Shown: in pieces, positions 25,993-34,900 of the stretch
Position numbering within the stretch: position 1 is the first letter of the stretch
Layout: each line of letters opens with the position of its first letter
Origin: Prevotella sp. 10(H)
GTDB taxonomy: Bacteria; Bacteroidota; Bacteroidia; Bacteroidales; Dysgonomonadaceae
Reading direction: 5' to 3'
Assembly: GCF_000711235.1 (NCBI RefSeq)
Contig: NZ_JOMI01000002.1
Span: forward strand, 124,001-188,000
DNA: 64,000 nt
The notes under the pieces: generated by a model
The model's database searches: none
What the model was told of the DNA's origin: nothing
The model's input: only the letters and a program-made list of their open reading frames with translations
Translations under genes and position numbers: made by a program

Positions 25993-26649
25993 ATGTCAAA
26001 ATTCAACAACAAACTCGCAGCCCGTATCATAGAAATGATAGAACAAGACCTATTCGGCATCTCCGAAATCTGTAAAATACTCCACATCGCCCCGAAAACA
26101 TTCTACGAATGGAGAAAAACAAAGCCCGAATTTAACGAAGCGGTAGAAGCCGCTATCGACCACCGCGAAGAATCACTGGTGTCATCCGCCCGTATGGGAT
26201 TGAAACAGCTGCTCGAAGGTTATATACAGAAAGAAGAACGGATAACCTATGTTCCCGATAAAAATAATCCTACCGAGGATATTGAAAAAAACAGGGTAGT
26301 AAAGAAAAAACACTGTGCCCCGAGCATCCGCGCTATCAGGTATGTACTCGAACGCAACGATAAGATGAAAGAAAAGAAAGCAGAACAACCCTCACAGCAA
26401 CGCCCGTTAATAATAGAAGTACCCGACGAAGAAACAAAACGACAACTTATGATTTTTCGCAAGAATGATTTCCGTACAGGCGGAGCAGAAGATGCAGAGA
26501 TAGTTGCAGCAGTAGATGAAGAGTTGAAAATGGAACGTGAGAAAAAAGCGCAAATGAATAGGATAGAATCGAAGAAACAGGAAAGATCGGAAATATTGCC
26601 TTCATCCATCGATTGCTGTTTACCTCCGGGATATACCAGAAGAGGATGA
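25993..26649 (+). CDS. Phage-type helix-turn-helix protein (terminase-small-subunit/phBC6A51-like)
   Basis: A 218-residue protein. The first 65 residues form a helix-turn-helix of the kind found in phBC6A51-like proteins and phage terminase small subunits (ISEICKILHIAPKTFYEWRK). The rest is charged and helical (ERNDKMKEKKAEQ, EELKMEREKKAQ). The last residues, DCCLPPGYTRRG, look unlike the rest. No phage structural genes are nearby, so it is a stand-alone or remnant gene. The AT-rich leader directly follows the hairpin island, and a 20-base imperfect direct repeat lies after it. DNA binding is likely; the role is unknown. Confidence 0.6.
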   Translation: MSKFNNKLAARIIEMIEQDLFGISEICKILHIAPKTFYEWRKTKPEFNEAVEAAIDHREESLVSSARMGLKQLLEGYIQKEERITYVPDKNNPTEDIEKNRVVKKKHCAPSIRAIRYVLERNDKMKEKKAEQPSQQRPLIIEVPDEETKRQLMIFRKNDFRTGGAEDAEIVAAVDEELKMEREKKAQMNRIESKKQERSEILPSSIDCCLPPGYTRRG

Positions 26650-26656
26650 TTTTAAT

Positions 26657-26803
26657 CATTGGCATATTGGCACATTAAGAAATTATTACATTGATATCTG
26701 TTACTTTCGTTACTTTTTAACAATATATAGTTAATAAATGTAAGAATGATTGAATGTTATTAATTATGAGTAACTCTTTATTCCATTGACATATCGGCAC
26801 ATT
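26657..26803. repeat. Imperfect direct repeat after the HTH gene
   Basis: Two 20-base units at 26657-26676 and 26784-26803 agree at 17 positions (CATTGGCATATTGGCACATT and CATTGACATATCGGCACATT). The spacer is AT-rich and has no gene. The words resemble intergenic repeats common in Bacteroidales. Confidence 0.55.
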
Positions 26804-26828
26804 TGCTAATTTACAAATTGATTTTTCG

Positions 26829-28844
26829 TTACTGCTTCGATTTCAGTTCGTCTTCCAGTCTGATAATCTGATCGCGAAACTGTGCCGCTTCGAGGAACTC
26901 GAGTCTTTTAGCAGCAGCGCTCATTTGCTTACGGGCTTTTTCGATAGCCTTTTTCAGATCATCTTTAGACATATATTGTATCTTATCTTCGGAGGCAATA
27001 GCGATTGCACTTTCCTGACTATAATTACGGACAGATACCTCTTCCATTTTTCGGAGACTGAATACCGAAGTCTGAGCCTTGCGTATTTGTTGAGGCGTGA
27101 TACCGTGCTCTTCGTTGTATTCCATTTGTATCTCGCGGCGACGGTTGGTTTCATTGATCGTCTTTTCCATACTATCTGTAATCTTGTCGGCATAAAAGAT
27201 TACCTTGCCGTTTACATTACGGGCAGCACGTCCAACAGTCTGGGTTAGCGAACGGTGCGAACGCAGAAAACCTTCCTTATCGGCATCGAGGATAGCAACA
27301 AGAGATACTTCGGGCAGGTCGAGGCCTTCACGCAAGAGGTTGACTCCGACCAGTACATCGAAAGTACCTGTGCGCAGGTCATCCATAATCTGCACGCGGT
27401 CGAGGGTATCCACATCGGAGTGAATGTAGCTGCACTTGATATCGTTATTAGAGAGGTAAGTCGTCAGTTCCTCGGCCATGCGCTTGGTAAGAGTAGTCAC
27501 GAGGGTACGCTCGTTCTTTTCCACCCGCATCTGTATTTCTTCCATGAGGTCGTCTATCTGGTTGAGGCTCGGGCGCACATCGATAGGAGGATCGAGTAGT
27601 CCTGTAGGACGGATCAGCTGTTCTACAACAATACCTTCCGACTTCATCAGTTCATAATCAGCAGGCGTAGCGCTCACATATATAGTTTGCGGAACCAGCG
27701 ATTCGAATTCTTCGAACTTCAACGGCCTGTTGTCGAGCGCTGCCGGAAGCCGGAAACCGTATTCGACAAGGTTTTCCTTACGGGAATGGTCGCCTCCGTA
27801 CATCGCCCTTATCTGCGGGATGGTAACATGGCTTTCGTCTATTACCAGCATAAAGTCGTCGGGGAAGAAGTCGAGCAGGCAGAACGGACGAGTACCCGGT
27901 TTACGGTTGTCGAAGTAACGGGAATAGTTTTCTATACCTGAACAATGCCCCACTTCGCGGATCATCTCCAGATCGTAAGTCACGCGCTCATAAAGCCGCT
28001 TTGCTTCGAGGGGTTTCCCTACCGACTGGAAGAAGTCGACCTGACGTCCGAGGTCTATATCTATTTCCGAGATGGCTCTCACCATACGGTCTTTGGTAGT
28101 CACGAAGAGGTTGGCAGGATAAATGCGGAAGTCCTTATACTCGTCTATCTTTACACCGCTCAACGGATCGAGGCACTCGATGCTCTCTATCTCATCGCCC
28201 CAGAACACTACACGTACTACGGGGTCGCCATAGGCAAGAAAGACATCGACCGTATCGCCTTTCACCCGGAAGTTCCCGGCTTTGGGATCAACTTCATTGC
28301 GGGAATATAGTGCACTGACGAGTGCTCTGAGAAATACATCGCGAACCAACTTTTGTCCGACATGGATAGCTATAGTGGAGTTCTCAAAGTCTTCGGGGTT
28401 ACCCATACCGTAAAGGCACGAAACGGATGATACAACTATCACATCGCGCCTGCCCGACAAGAGAGAAGTGGTAGTTGCCAGACGCAACTTTTCTATCTCT
28501 TCGTTTATCGAGAGGTCTTTCTCTATATAGGTGTTGGTAGACGGTATGTAAGCCTCGGGCTGGTAGTAGTCGTAGTAAGATACGAAGTATTCAACCGCAT
28601 TATCGGGGAAGAATGTCTTGAACTCACTATACAACTGTGCTGCCAGCGTCTTGTTGTGGCTGAGTACCAAGGTAGGTTTCTTCACATTCTGGATGACATT
28701 GGCTACGGTAAATGTTTTACCCGAACCGGTTACACCGAGCAATGTTTGTGAAGGAACATTCTGTAAAATACCTTCCGAAAGAGCAGCGATTGCAGCAGGC
28801 TGGTCTCCGGTAGGGCTGTAGTTAGACGTTAATTTGAAATCCAT
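26829..28844 (-). CDS. uvrB: UvrABC excision nuclease subunit B
   Basis: The damage-verifying helicase-like subunit of nucleotide excision repair, 671 residues. It has Walker A GVTGSGKT (37-44), the DNA-inserting beta-hairpin region YYDYYQPEAYIPSTNTYIE, helicase motif DESHVTIPQI, motif V/VI region LLREGLDLPEVSLVAILDAD and QTVGRAARN, and a C-terminal UVR domain that binds UvrC (about 630-668, AAKRLEFLEAAQFRDQI). Length is normal. It is transcribed alone from its own promoter (28867-28874). Identification is certain. Confidence 0.98.
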   Translation of the reverse strand: MDFKLTSNYSPTGDQPAAIAALSEGILQNVPSQTLLGVTGSGKTFTVANVIQNVKKPTLVLSHNKTLAAQLYSEFKTFFPDNAVEYFVSYYDYYQPEAYIPSTNTYIEKDLSINEEIEKLRLATTTSLLSGRRDVIVVSSVSCLYGMGNPEDFENSTIAIHVGQKLVRDVFLRALVSALYSRNEVDPKAGNFRVKGDTVDVFLAYGDPVVRVVFWGDEIESIECLDPLSGVKIDEYKDFRIYPANLFVTTKDRMVRAISEIDIDLGRQVDFFQSVGKPLEAKRLYERVTYDLEMIREVGHCSGIENYSRYFDNRKPGTRPFCLLDFFPDDFMLVIDESHVTIPQIRAMYGGDHSRKENLVEYGFRLPAALDNRPLKFEEFESLVPQTIYVSATPADYELMKSEGIVVEQLIRPTGLLDPPIDVRPSLNQIDDLMEEIQMRVEKNERTLVTTLTKRMAEELTTYLSNNDIKCSYIHSDVDTLDRVQIMDDLRTGTFDVLVGVNLLREGLDLPEVSLVAILDADKEGFLRSHRSLTQTVGRAARNVNGKVIFYADKITDSMEKTINETNRRREIQMEYNEEHGITPQQIRKAQTSVFSLRKMEEVSVRNYSQESAIAIASEDKIQYMSKDDLKKAIEKARKQMSAAAKRLEFLEAAQFRDQIIRLEDELKSKQ

Positions 28845-28866
28845 TGTAGTTTACCCTTTCGTAAGC

Positions 28867-28874
28867 CAAAGATA
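28867..28874 (-). promoter_or_regulatory. Promoter -7 box for uvrB
   Basis: On the minus strand this reads TATCTTTG (TAnnTTTG), 23 bases upstream of the uvrB ATG. Confidence 0.55.
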
Positions 28875-28993
28875 ATAAGATTTGCGTACTTTCTTTTTAT
28901 AATGATTACTATTAACTCTTTATATACAAATAAGATGCCAGAACACTGATTATTAGAGCGAATATAAGACATATTAGGCATTTATTAAACAAA

Positions 28994-29021
28994 GCAGGGA
29001 TAAACCGAAGCTTATCCCTGC
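28994..29021 (-). terminator. Terminator for the beta-barrel gene
   Basis: A perfect 10-bp stem, GCAGGGATAA (28994-29003) with TTATCCCTGC (29012-29021). Read on the minus strand, it is followed by TTTGTTT, 23 bases after the stop codon of the 29044 gene. Confidence 0.75.
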
Positions 29022-29043
29022 CGTTAAGTTAGTAATGTGTTGG

Positions 29044-29664
29044 CTAGAAGAAGTATCCTACAGATAGTGAAATATTGCCTGACTTCATTTTCGCATCTTT
29101 GGCGCCGTTGATATCGGCAAGTCCTATCTGATTATTCAGGCTCACGACAAACTGTTTTACTTCCATACCTACTCCGATACCTACACCGTAATCCCAGCGT
29201 TTCATGTTCGAGCCTTTGGTGAATATCTCTGTGTCTTCGGTTTTACCGTTTATTTTGCCTTTGGCTTTTCCATAGAGGTTATATCCTACATAAGGGCCGG
29301 CGTAAACAAATAGCTTATTATTGCCGAGAGGAAAAGAAGCTTTCAGGTTAACGGGAAGTTGAAGAGTATTGATCGTTATATGTCCGTCTGTCATTCCGAA
29401 AGAGTTGTCGCTCTTAAGGTTTGCTCCTGCATTTGTGTACATGAATTCGGGTTGTATGGCAAACATTTCAGAAAGGGAATATTCCATCATTCCGCCGAAG
29501 TGGTAACTAACGCGGCCTTTATACTGCTCTGCATTTATGCCCTGTCTTTCACCGCTAACATATAGTTGGGATAGATTAGTTCCTGCTTTTACGCCAAAAC
29601 GGATTTGTGCACTGATAGTTGATACTAAACAAAGAACTGCTGATAATAAGATTAGCTTTTTCAT
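29044..29664 (-). CDS. Outer-membrane beta-barrel protein, porin-family (OMP_b-brl_2 type)
   Basis: A 206-residue outer-membrane protein. The signal peptide ends near VSTISAQ, followed by the typical RFGVKAGTNLSQLY strand and alternating hydrophobic strands (FAIQPEFMYTNAG, NLKASFPL, KLFVYAGPYVGYN) to the C-terminal strand ISLSVGYFF with terminal Phe. Probably an eight-stranded barrel. Function is unknown; the type is very common in Bacteroidota. A near-consensus promoter box (TATCTTCG on the minus strand, 29717-29724) lies 53 bases upstream. Confidence 0.85.
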   Translation of the reverse strand: MKKLILLSAVLCLVSTISAQIRFGVKAGTNLSQLYVSGERQGINAEQYKGRVSYHFGGMMEYSLSEMFAIQPEFMYTNAGANLKSDNSFGMTDGHITINTLQLPVNLKASFPLGNNKLFVYAGPYVGYNLYGKAKGKINGKTEDTEIFTKGSNMKRWDYGVGIGVGMEVKQFVVSLNNQIGLADINGAKDAKMKSGNISLSVGYFF

Positions 29665-29903
29665 AATGGTAAATTTTTATTGTTTATAATTTGTTATTTG
29701 TTTTATGATTATACTGCGAAGATATAGCAGGGAAAGAAGCGGATTTTTGAGAGTGGACGAAATGCCGTATTTAGTATACCAAAGCATTTATTTAGTATAC
29801 GAGGTAAATAAAGGAGGAAAACTTTATCTATACATTAAGTATTAGATTTCAGAATGTGAATAACTTCATATGATATTTTTAAATATACTTTTAATTAAAA
29901 ATG

Positions 29904-29911
29904 TATTTTTG
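29904..29911 (+). promoter_or_regulatory. Promoter -7 box for the acyltransferase gene
   Basis: TATTTTTG matches TAnnTTTG and lies 20 bases before the ATG at 29931. It overlaps a longer open frame that starts at 29901, and so rules out that start. Confidence 0.65.
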
Positions 29912-29930
29912 CATATCGAACCGGAATATC

Positions 29931-30668
29931 ATGAATATGAAGAAAGTAGTTTTTTTTCTTTATCAGCTGTTTATATTTGCTCCCATATTTATTTTGGCCA
30001 CAATAGCTACGGCAATTACAGTCATGATAGGATGCCTTGTCAGCAAAAACTCATTCTGGAGATACAATCCGCCAAGATACTGGTCTAAACTGGCCTGTAG
30101 ATTAACATTGAGCAAGATAAAAGTGACAAGGAAAGGCACAATCGATCCGAAACAGTCCTATGTTTTTGTTGCCAATCATCAGGGAGCTTTCGATATATTC
30201 CTTATTTACGGTTATCTGGGGCAAAATATCAAATGGATGCAGAAGCAGGAACTGCGTAAAATACCTTTTGTAGGAAAAGCATCGGAAATAGCAGGTCATA
30301 TATTTGTCGATCATTCGAGCCTGAGATCTATGCTTAATTCTATCGACAAAGCAAAATCGGAACTGACAGACGGCGCATCGGTTACCATATTTCCTGAAGG
30401 GGCAAGGACACGTACCGGGAAAATGGACAGCTTTAAGAAAGGCGCTTTTGTAATAGCAAAGCAAATGGGACTTCCTATTGTACCAATCACTGTAAACGGG
30501 CCGTATGATGTAATGAAAATAAATACATATCTTATAAATCCTTCAAAAATGGAACTGGTAATACATGACCTCATTCCTGCCGAAACAGTAGAAAAAGAGT
30601 CTATGAACGTGCTGATGGATAAGTGTCAAAGTATCATCTATTCAGGATTGTGGGAGAAATATAAATAA
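29931..30668 (+). CDS. 1-acyl-sn-glycerol-3-phosphate acyltransferase (PlsC family)
   Basis: Adds the second acyl chain to lysophosphatidic acid at the inner membrane, making the phosphatidate used by CdsA. It has an N-terminal hydrophobic anchor (about 10-40), the catalytic motif NHQGAFDIF (HX4D) and the substrate motif FPEGARTRTGK. Length 245 is normal. Two ATGs, 29931 and 29937, fit after the promoter; 29931 is the first after the predicted transcription start. Monocistronic. A related acyltransferase role, such as lysophospholipid repair, cannot be excluded. Confidence 0.88.
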   Translation: MNMKKVVFFLYQLFIFAPIFILATIATAITVMIGCLVSKNSFWRYNPPRYWSKLACRLTLSKIKVTRKGTIDPKQSYVFVANHQGAFDIFLIYGYLGQNIKWMQKQELRKIPFVGKASEIAGHIFVDHSSLRSMLNSIDKAKSELTDGASVTIFPEGARTRTGKMDSFKKGAFVIAKQMGLPIVPITVNGPYDVMKINTYLINPSKMELVIHDLIPAETVEKESMNVLMDKCQSIIYSGLWEKYK

Positions 30669-30716
30669 CAAAGACTAATTAAAAACGTTATAACTTAATA
30701 CAAACTCATTTTTTTG

Positions 30717-30724
30717 TACTTTTG
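30717..30724 (+). promoter_or_regulatory. Promoter -7 box for the LysM operon
   Basis: TACTTTTG matches TAnnTTTG, 23 bases before the ATG at 30748. It overlaps a GTG start at 30724, which is therefore unlikely to be used. Confidence 0.65.
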
Positions 30725-30747
30725 TGCCTTACTTAACAACAATCGAC

Positions 30748-32514
30748 ATGAAGTTAAAGAACATCTTTTTTCTATCATTTATACTGTCGGCGACAATGTT
30801 TTGCAATTTGTCAGCTGCCGGTAATTGTGATATGATTGCAGCCGGAATTGAAAATACGACACAGAATCCAAACAACAATATTATATTACATACGGTAGCG
30901 CAGGGGGAAAATGTATATTCTATTGCTAATAAATACAGTACTACCGTAAAGGAAATATACAGGCTTAACCCGAAAGCCGAGAATGGTATCAGAACAGGAG
31001 AAAAGCTTAATGTACCTGCGGCAAATGCAATGCAGTACAGCGATCACCGCATCGAAGCAAAAGAAACATTATACTCGGTAGCGAAAATGTATAATGTGTC
31101 GGAGAATGATATCAAAAAAGCTAATCCGGGAATCGATGAGAATAATTTCCGTTCGGGAAGGCTGATCAGAATACCTAAATCGAAAGGAACATCTTCCTCT
31201 TCGGGGCCGAATATCGGATATGCCTCTAAAGATATAGAATACAAGGTACAGAAAAAGGAAACGCTTTACGGTATAGCCAGAAAACATAATATATCGGAAC
31301 AAGCGATACTTAATGCAAATCCGTCTTTGGCCCAAAAAGGGCTGAAAGAAGGAATGACTATTTTTATCCCTCGAAAACAAATTTCGGAGCCGGTTGTAAT
31401 AGCATCCGGACAAAATACATCGATTAGGGAAACTCCATATGCACAGAAAGGCGAAATGGTGAGAGTAGGAGTTCTTCTTCCGTTTCTCGATAAAAGCGGA
31501 AGTGTAACTAAAGATAAGCTTGCCGAATATTATCAGGGATTTTTAATAGCTTTAAAAGAAATGAAGAGCAAGGGGTTGAATGCAGAAGTCTATGCTTTCG
31601 ATATAGGCCCTGAAAGAAATACAAAGAAACTGGAGAGCCTTTTGGATACATACGAGATGCAGAACCTGCACCTTATAATAGGTGGAGTGTCTAAGCAACA
31701 AATCGACGTGTTGACAAAATTTTCTAAGAAAACAGGTATTAAATATGCCATACCTTTCGGCACGGCTGACGGTATGCAGTCTTCACCTACATTGTATCAA
31801 CTGACAACATCTCACTCGGCCTTATACAGCGAAGTGATTTCTGCGTTTAAAGACCAGTATGAGGGCTACAATATCATATTTGTAAATGAGGCAGGTTCAA
31901 ATAATGATAAATCGGACTTTACCAACGAACTGAAAAAGGAACTGACAAAAGCCGGTATACAATACAAGACAACAGCAAGTACGGCCAGCCTTGTAGATGA
32001 TGTCAGAAATGAAATAGAAGGCATCAAAAGAAATGTGCTTGTACCTACTTCTTCATCCGAGGCTACTTTGCGTAAAGTGCTCTGGTCGATGAATTCACTG
32101 ACCACCGAGGCTGTTACTTTATTCGGGTATCCTGAGTGGCAGACATATACGCAATATACTGCTAATTTGCATAAATACGATTCCGAGATTTATAGTATAT
32201 TCTTTTTGGACGAACAACAAAATGATGTCAAAGAGTTCGTTACCGAATATAAATTATGGTATAACAAAAATCTGGTAAATTCTTTCCCTAAATACGGCTA
32301 TCTGGGTTACGATACGGGGCTTTACTTTCTGACGGCATTGAGCCGCTTTGGAAGCAACTTCGAAAGCAATATCCCGAACGTCAGCGTAAAGACGTTACAG
32401 TCTGCCATACATATGGAGCAGTCGGGCAATAACGGAGGTTATGTCAATAAGGGAATTTATCTGATCAGATATAAAACAGATTCTACAATCGAAAAAATAG
32501 ATATAAGCAGATAA
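30748..32514 (+). CDS. PBP1 and LysM domain protein
   Basis: A 588-residue secreted protein. After the signal peptide come three LysM peptidoglycan-binding repeats (opening with HTVAQGENVYSIANKY, HRIEAKETLYSVAKMY and YKVQKKETLYGIARKH), then a type-1 periplasmic-binding-protein domain from about residue 230 (VRVGVLLPFLDKSG, YYQGFLIALKEM, HLIIGGVSKQQ). The protein probably sits in the periplasm bound to peptidoglycan; a bound ligand is not known. It heads a likely operon with a beta-barrel, a methyltransferase and a cobalamin adenosyltransferase; the next gene starts two bases after its stop. Confidence 0.88.
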   Translation: MKLKNIFFLSFILSATMFCNLSAAGNCDMIAAGIENTTQNPNNNIILHTVAQGENVYSIANKYSTTVKEIYRLNPKAENGIRTGEKLNVPAANAMQYSDHRIEAKETLYSVAKMYNVSENDIKKANPGIDENNFRSGRLIRIPKSKGTSSSSGPNIGYASKDIEYKVQKKETLYGIARKHNISEQAILNANPSLAQKGLKEGMTIFIPRKQISEPVVIASGQNTSIRETPYAQKGEMVRVGVLLPFLDKSGSVTKDKLAEYYQGFLIALKEMKSKGLNAEVYAFDIGPERNTKKLESLLDTYEMQNLHLIIGGVSKQQIDVLTKFSKKTGIKYAIPFGTADGMQSSPTLYQLTTSHSALYSEVISAFKDQYEGYNIIFVNEAGSNNDKSDFTNELKKELTKAGIQYKTTASTASLVDDVRNEIEGIKRNVLVPTSSSEATLRKVLWSMNSLTTEAVTLFGYPEWQTYTQYTANLHKYDSEIYSIFFLDEQQNDVKEFVTEYKLWYNKNLVNSFPKYGYLGYDTGLYFLTALSRFGSNFESNIPNVSVKTLQSAIHMEQSGNNGGYVNKGIYLIRYKTDSTIEKIDISR

Positions 32515-32516
32515 TA

Positions 32517-33203
32517 ATGACAAGCAAGCATATCGTTTTACTACTGTTATCAACGCTTTTTGCAATTATTGTAAACGGTCAGAATAAAAAATTTGAGGCC
32601 GAATGGAATGTCGGTGTCGGATTCGGGCCTACGTTTTCTTCTGTAAGCTTTGACCCTGGTGTAAGTACGAAAAACAAGCAGCAGTTTCACGGCGGGCTTG
32701 CCATACGCTATATTTCGGAAAAGAATCTCGGACTGATTGCCGAGTTGAATTATACTCAACAGGGGTGGGAGCAAAACTGGAAAGAAAATCCGTTGATGCT
32801 GGAGCATTCGCATCAGTTGAATTATATAGAATTGCCTATACTGACACATATTTATTTCGGAAACAAAGTGCGTTTCTTTGTCAATCTGGGGCCTAAGATC
32901 GGCTACCTGATAAGCGACAGCGAGAAAATGAATCAGGCTTTGACTGATCTGCTCCAAAGCGGTAACCTTCCGGCCAACGAGATGACGCACCAATACTACC
33001 GTATGGCGGAACGTAAACTCGATTATTCGCTTATGGGAGGTATGGGGCTCGAGTTCAGGACGGGTATCGGTTATTTTGCGCTGGAAGGGCGTTATACATT
33101 TGGATTAGGAGACATATATAATAATAAAAAATCAGATTTTTTCAATCGTTCTGCCAACAGAGTGATTTCAGCTAAATTGACCTATTACGTTAAGCTATTC
33201 TGA
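32517..33203 (+). CDS. Outer-membrane beta-barrel protein
   Basis: A 228-residue outer-membrane barrel with signal peptide (ending near NGQNKK), strands such as WNVGVGFGPTFSSVSF, LGLIAELNYTQQGW and RFFVNLGPKIGYL, and a C-terminal strand SAKLTYYVKLF ending in Phe. The pattern resembles PorT-type and OMP_b-brl_2 proteins; PorT function itself cannot be claimed. It is the second gene of the LysM operon, and the next gene begins one base after it. Confidence 0.8.
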   Translation: MTSKHIVLLLLSTLFAIIVNGQNKKFEAEWNVGVGFGPTFSSVSFDPGVSTKNKQQFHGGLAIRYISEKNLGLIAELNYTQQGWEQNWKENPLMLEHSHQLNYIELPILTHIYFGNKVRFFVNLGPKIGYLISDSEKMNQALTDLLQSGNLPANEMTHQYYRMAERKLDYSLMGGMGLEFRTGIGYFALEGRYTFGLGDIYNNKKSDFFNRSANRVISAKLTYYVKLF

Positions 33204-33204
33204 T

Positions 33205-33894
33205 ATGCCGCGTATATACAAGCTTTCGAAGACTGGACTAAAATTATTATATAAGATACGCCACCACCGTGGACATGGTATTCATTCTCCTTTCGTATTC
33301 GACCTTATCACAAAGGTGATAGAAGACAAGACGCCCTATCAGGCTTATAAGAACATAAAATCAATCTTAGACAACTCCCAGACAGAAAAGAGTTTCAGGC
33401 TGGATAAATTGAATAAGCTGACATATAGGTTGGCCAATCATTTTGAAGTAAAACATGTACTTGATATAGGTGCCGGCTATGGAATAAATACTGTTTGTAT
33501 GACAGCACCGTTTCCGGATAGTACCTGTACAAGTGTGGAGATGTCGGATCGAAAATATACCTTAGCCCGGAAAATAATCGATAACTGCGACAGGAAAATA
33601 GATCTGTATACCGGTGCCGGATTACCTGCTTTGAAAGAGAAACAGGATTGTATATTTATCGATTTGAATAATTATAGTGATTTTCTACCTGACATAAACA
33701 ACTATTTATCTGAACTTTCACATCAGAAGACATTTATTATTGTGAAAGGCATCCGAACAAATAAACGTTATCAAATGTTATGGAGGAATATTATAAGCAT
33801 GGAGTCGAGAACGGCAGTGCTGGATTTATTTAACGTTGGCATTATCTTTTTCGACAAACGGCTGTACAGATGGGATTATCAGATCAGTTTCTAA
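33205..33894 (+). CDS. SAM-dependent methyltransferase, class I
   Basis: A 229-residue methyltransferase. The SAM-binding motif I is VLDIGAGYGINT (about 90-102), with an acidic end-of-strand-2 residue in CTSVEMSD. The N-terminus has a recognisable Bacteroidota motif RHHRGHGIHSPFVF and the tail has DLFNVGIIFFDKRLYRW. The substrate is unknown; such proteins are cytosolic and often sit beside envelope genes. It is the third gene of the LysM operon, 12 bases before the adenosyltransferase gene. Confidence 0.82.
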   Translation: MPRIYKLSKTGLKLLYKIRHHRGHGIHSPFVFDLITKVIEDKTPYQAYKNIKSILDNSQTEKSFRLDKLNKLTYRLANHFEVKHVLDIGAGYGINTVCMTAPFPDSTCTSVEMSDRKYTLARKIIDNCDRKIDLYTGAGLPALKEKQDCIFIDLNNYSDFLPDINNYLSELSHQKTFIIVKGIRTNKRYQMLWRNIISMESRTAVLDLFNVGIIFFDKRLYRWDYQISF

Positions 33895-33906
33895 AATAAT
33901 CGAAAG

Positions 33907-34467
33907 ATGAAAAAAAGCTTAGTTTATACTAAAACAGGAGACAAAGGGTTGACTTCCCTTGTCGGCGGAAAACGTGTGCCTAAAGCCCATATAAGGCTCG
34001 AAGCGTATGGAACGACCGACGAACTGAATTCTTTTATAGGATTTCTGATGGCGGAAATCGATGAAGGACATGATATGGAAGTATTGTTATACATCCAGAA
34101 TAAACTATTTAATGTGGGATCGTATCTCGCCACCGATACCGAAACTACGCCGCCTAAAGAAGCAAGCATTATAACAGATCGAGATATCGCTTTGCTGGAA
34201 ACAGAAATGGACAGAATGGACAGCGAGTTGCCGCCTTTGAGCCAATTTGTACTTCCGGGAGGAAGTGAGTCTGCTGCGAGAGCACATATTTGTCGTACGG
34301 TGTGTCGCAGGACCGAACGTTGCATATACAGAGTGAAGGAAGTATTTCCTGTTGACGATCAGATTCTTATGTTTGTAAATCGTCTTTCCGACTACTTTTT
34401 TCTGCTGGCAAGAAAGGAAAGTAATAAGAAAGGAAAAGAAATATTTTGGAATCAGTCTTTGATATAA
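33907..34467 (+). CDS. Cob(I)alamin adenosyltransferase, PduO type
   Basis: Transfers the adenosyl group of ATP to cob(I)alamin, forming coenzyme B12. At 186 residues it has the ATP-binding N-terminal motif YTKTGDKGLTSL with the following RVPK, the helix GTTDELNSFIGF, and the C-terminal signature CRTVCRRTERC. It is the last gene of the LysM operon. No other cobalamin gene is in the window, so the link to its neighbours is unclear. Confidence 0.93.
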   Translation: MKKSLVYTKTGDKGLTSLVGGKRVPKAHIRLEAYGTTDELNSFIGFLMAEIDEGHDMEVLLYIQNKLFNVGSYLATDTETTPPKEASIITDRDIALLETEMDRMDSELPPLSQFVLPGGSESAARAHICRTVCRRTERCIYRVKEVFPVDDQILMFVNRLSDYFFLLARKESNKKGKEIFWNQSLI

Positions 34468-34487
34468 GAAATATTGTTCTATTTTTG
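34458..34487 (+). promoter_or_regulatory. Promoter for the DUF2795 gene
   Basis: TTTG (34458-34461), an 18-base spacer and TATTTTTG (34480-34487) fit the Bacteroidota promoter. The -33 element overlaps the last codons of the preceding gene. Confidence 0.65.
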
Positions 34488-34533
34488 CGAAAAATTATAA
34501 CCAAACTGACAATCAAATAAAACTAAAATAACT

Positions 34534-34755
34534 ATGTACTGGACTTTAGAACTCGCATCGAAATTGGAAGATGCACCGTGGCCTGCAACAAAGGAAGAGT
34601 TGATTGACTATGCTCAACGTTCAGGCGCTCCTTTAGAGGTTATAGAAAACTTACAGGAGATTGAGGATGAAGATGAGATCTTTGATACTATCGAAGATAT
34701 CTGGCCCGATTATCCGAGCAAAGAAGACTTTTTCTTTAACGAGGACGAATATTAA
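34534..34755 (+). CDS. DUF2795 domain protein
   Basis: A 73-residue acidic protein with the DUF2795 pattern (WTLELASKLEDAPWPATKEELIDYAQRSGAP shortened here to its central words: LEDAPWPATKEELIDYA). The C-terminus is very acidic (DEDEIFDTIEDIWPD). Function unknown. It has its own promoter and terminator, so it is a monocistronic, probably well expressed small gene. Confidence 0.85.
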   Translation: MYWTLELASKLEDAPWPATKEELIDYAQRSGAPLEVIENLQEIEDEDEIFDTIEDIWPDYPSKEDFFFNEDEY

Positions 34756-34793
34756 TCTTTAATCTGTTTAAAGAATAATAACAGATATACACA

Positions 34794-34824
34794 AATTGGA
34801 GTAACATAAGGCGTTACTCCAATT
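34794..34824 (+). terminator. Terminator after the DUF2795 gene
   Basis: A perfect 12-bp stem, AATTGGAGTAAC (34794-34805) with GTTACTCCAATT (34813-34824), a seven-base loop and a following T-rich stretch. Confidence 0.85.
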
Positions 34825-34900
34825 GTTGTTTTTATTCGATAACATTTCTCACAACAGTGCCCAGAAAGTAAAGCTACATTGGCGAACTATCAATGTGAAC

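Noticed and set aside
26600-26700. Possible frameshift at the end of the HTH gene
   Set aside because: Another frame gives an acidic tail (IPEEDDFNH) that might be the original end, but without homologues this cannot be decided.
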